A stretch of DNA of 33,408 nucleotides from CAYXDR01 sp046498185 (GTDB taxonomy: Bacteria; Desulfobacterota; DSM-4660; Desulfatiglandales; Desulfatiglandaceae), in NCBI GenBank assembly GCA_046498185.1, contig JAWOBE010000026.1, positions 1 to 33,408 on the forward strand, in the 5' to 3' direction. A program made the position numbers and the translations under genes. Of the stretch, positions 31,537 to 33,408 are shown one piece after another (within the stretch, counting starts at the first letter, position 1; the number at the start of each line of letters is the position of its first letter). Under the pieces are notes generated by a model, which ran no database searches, was not told where the DNA came from, and saw only the letters and a program-made list of their open reading frames with translations.

Positions 31537-32982
31537 ATGAATTATACAAAAAGTCGGAAATTTCTTGTTTCAGCTTGGTTGTTTTCCCTGATTTCTGTTT
31601 TCGCAGTCTGGCCGCCGGGAACGGCCCAAGGATTTCTCGCTATCTCGATAGATGGTGATATTTCAGACTGGGCTGGGATGGAACCTGCTTTCCGGGACCG
31701 GGTGAATGATCAAAACACGGCGGCCGCTTTCAATGGAACGGACATCGAAGAGGTTTACCTCGCAAGAGATGATACCTACCTGTACATTATGATGAAGATC
31801 TATGGCCACGATCCCAAGATGGACATGGACGTCCTATATGTTTTTCAGGCCAACCAGTCTTCACAAAGTGCGGACACGCCCGGTGACCGATGGACCGCAG
31901 CCCAATACGATTCTTTCACTGGTTGGAGCGTCTCGGTTCTGGAAAAAGGAAATCCCGATGAGATTGCTCACTATGACGAAAATTATGTAGGTGTGGGCGA
32001 CAGGTGTATTGAATGGAAAATTCCATTGTCCGACATCGGGGACATGACCGATTGTTTCTTGAGGGTATACACGCACGTCATCCAGCAGCCCCAGAATTAC
32101 CCGGTCAGCGATGAGAACATAACGAATATTCCCATCCTGTTTGATGAAGACGGAATATTCATTGGAGTCGGACATCCTCAGTTACAATGGGTTAATCTTC
32201 GCCACCAGACATATGAAAACGGAAATGAGTTGAGTAGACTTTATATGACCCTTATGGACGAAGCCCGTAACCAAATCACTGAAAATCTTTCACCATTAGT
32301 GGAACTGTTCGACCCCTTAGGTCGTCCAGTAGCCCTTACCCCAACCCCGCCAACAGCTTGGAGCGATTATAGTTTTATTTTTGGACGCTACGAGGCGAAT
32401 ACTGGGAAGTGGATTTATGACCCTGCTTTTAGCTCAGATCCTTCATATTCATTCAATTTTAATGATACATTGTTTGCGGGAGATTACCGTTTGGTACTCA
32501 CCATTTCCGGCTATCCTCCAGCGGAATTCTTCATATACTACCGCGGACAGGTCGATCTCCCTGTCTTTTCCGCAGCATCTTTCAAAGCAAAGATCGACAC
32601 ATCCGGAAATCTTGTCTGGCGCTGGGATGTGCCCGATGTTTTCAACTCTGACATCTCTACCTCTAATAGGGCGTCCATAGGTACCTTATTCCAGGGGATG
32701 CCCACGCGTAAATTATTGTATGTGACTGTTCCAACTCAGATGGGCTTTGCCTTCGTGCCCAAGAACGTTCTGGATATATTTATGGACGAAGGCGAAACTC
32801 TAACACTTGGGCTCAACCTTCGGGAAAACAACAATGTCAGTCGCTCGTATTCCAACAGAATCCCCTTGCAGGCGGCTACCGGTCCTCCACTCTGCGATGT
32901 GGACGGAGACGGGTTAACCGGTCTATCTGAGGCTGTCTATTCTCTTCAGGCAGCATCGGGGACGAGGCCAACAGGAGAATGA
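31537..32982 (+). CDS. Secreted protein with CBM9/DOMON-like domain and EF-hand-like tail
   Basis: The protein (481 residues) starts with a signal peptide: a basic n-region, a hydrophobic stretch and likely cleavage after about residue 31 (GTAQG). The motif ISIDGDISDWAG follows near residues 36-47 and is typical of CBM9/DOMON-like carbohydrate-binding folds ('DGDLSDW'). No catalytic motif is seen. The C-terminal DVDGDGLTGLSEAVYSLQ matches calcium-binding dockerin-like tails (DxDGDG). ATG 31537 is preferred over TTG 31531 because GGAGG lies nine bases before the ATG. Its role may be surface or matrix binding; nothing in the sequence names a ligand. Confidence 0.72.
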   Translation: MNYTKSRKFLVSAWLFSLISVFAVWPPGTAQGFLAISIDGDISDWAGMEPAFRDRVNDQNTAAAFNGTDIEEVYLARDDTYLYIMMKIYGHDPKMDMDVLYVFQANQSSQSADTPGDRWTAAQYDSFTGWSVSVLEKGNPDEIAHYDENYVGVGDRCIEWKIPLSDIGDMTDCFLRVYTHVIQQPQNYPVSDENITNIPILFDEDGIFIGVGHPQLQWVNLRHQTYENGNELSRLYMTLMDEARNQITENLSPLVELFDPLGRPVALTPTPPTAWSDYSFIFGRYEANTGKWIYDPAFSSDPSYSFNFNDTLFAGDYRLVLTISGYPPAEFFIYYRGQVDLPVFSAASFKAKIDTSGNLVWRWDVPDVFNSDISTSNRASIGTLFQGMPTRKLLYVTVPTQMGFAFVPKNVLDIFMDEGETLTLGLNLRENNNVSRSYSNRIPLQAATGPPLCDVDGDGLTGLSEAVYSLQAASGTRPTGE

Positions 32983-33018
32983 AAATAAACTTTTTATGAT
33001 TTATTTCTTTTGAAATTT

Positions 33019-33141
33019 CTATAAAGTGCATTCCCTTTGTGAAGATACCGCTTCGTCGAACTTTCGCTGGCGTGCCGGTAGAAAATGGATAGCTCCACCG
33101 ATTCCTGCCGCGTCGCCGGCCACATAAAGGTTCACCCGTGT
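33019..33141 (-). pseudogene. Remnant of an FAD-dependent oxidoreductase
   Basis: On the minus strand an open stretch of 40 codons followed by a TAG reads TRVNLYVAGDAAGIGGAIHF, matching the GDAAGIGGA segment near the C-terminus of flavin-dependent pyridine-nucleotide oxidoreductases. A stop lies six codons upstream in the same frame, and no start codon or N-terminal domain is present. It is a decayed fragment. Confidence 0.5.
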
Positions 33142-33408
33142 AGCTGGCTTACAGTGTCACAGGCCTTTTGCAAGCCGTTTGTTTGTGTATATCCGACTGG
33201 GGCGGTTCGGTCAGAGCTGTGGTCGATAAGACGGCTTCTGTTACTGTGGCTCAAAAAAGGCTTAATGGTTTGGCTGTTATCGTCCATCCGGAAATACCGG
33301 ATGGACGCTTACCTGCCGGGTCTGCTACTGTACCGACCCGCTGGGCGGTGCGGGTGGCGGAGCACCATCTTCCGGAACATCGCACGCCACAGTCATGCCC
33401 AGCATCAA
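33142..33408. other. Unassigned right end of the window
   Basis: After the oxidoreductase remnant no gene can be supported. A perfect 11-bp hairpin, CGTCCATCCGG (33281-33291) and CCGGATGGACG (33297-33307), lies within it. A plus-strand frame stays open from about 33185 to the window edge but shows no start, no ribosome binding site and no recognizable motif. Confidence 0.4.

Noticed and set aside
1..33408. CRISPR arrays, transposases, integrases and rRNA genes
   Set aside because: No array of regularly spaced repeats, no transposase or integrase motif and no rRNA sequence were seen on either strand.

Overview
The window looks like a chromosomal segment of an anaerobic, Gram-negative-type bacterium, most plausibly a member of the Desulfobacterota (former Deltaproteobacteria). 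The basis is indirect: a sodium-pumping oxaloacetate decarboxylase, CCG-domain iron-sulfur proteins, a fused acetyl-CoA carboxylase transferase, a DUF4143 ATPase, and a secreted protein with a GDG-type calcium tail. No rRNA or other phylogenetic marker is present, so the assignment is an inference.

Bases 1-4334 hold the start of a HAD hydrolase and a beta-hydroxyacid dehydrogenase on the minus strand, then D-3-phosphoglycerate dehydrogenase (serA) and an iron-containing alcohol dehydrogenase on the plus strand.

Bases 4337-17860 are the core of the window. A seven-gene minus-strand operon runs from a promoter near 12053-12082 to an intrinsic terminator at 4333-4369. It encodes a SucC-like ligase subunit, a small FixX-like iron-sulfur protein, a SucD-like ligase subunit, a malyl-CoA lyase/CitE-family lyase, and the glycolate oxidase-type subunits GlcD, GlcE and GlcF. 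A divergent FCD-GntR regulator and a malate dehydrogenase follow on the plus strand. Beyond a bidirectional terminator lies the operon for oxaloacetate decarboxylase (oadG-oadA-oadB). Together these can form a cycle: glycolate to glyoxylate (GlcDEF); glyoxylate plus acetyl-CoA to malyl-CoA (lyase); malyl-CoA to malate with ATP formation (SucCD-like malate-CoA ligase); malate to oxaloacetate (Mdh); oxaloacetate to pyruvate plus CO2 with Na+ export (Oad). Pyruvate would return to acetyl-CoA through an enzyme not in this window. This matches the malyl-CoA route known biochemically from anaerobic glycolate oxidizers. Three near-identical palindromes, TGGT-N3-ACCA, lie upstream of the two operons (one at the ligase operon, two at oad) and suggest a single regulon under the GntR protein.

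Bases 18041-22705 carry a zinc-ribbon protein with an apparent CTG start, an MFS transporter, an AccA-AccD fusion, a truncated membrane-protein remnant, a Nudix hydrolase and a cysteine-rich MerR regulator. Bases 23051-29423 are a complete peptide/nickel-type ABC importer (binding protein, two permeases, two ATPases); one permease has a two-helix insertion. The right end holds tRNA-Gln(CTG) and tRNA-Glu(CTC) separated by a DUF4143 ATPase, a secreted CBM9/DOMON-like protein, and about 430 bases of mostly degenerate sequence with an oxidoreductase remnant.
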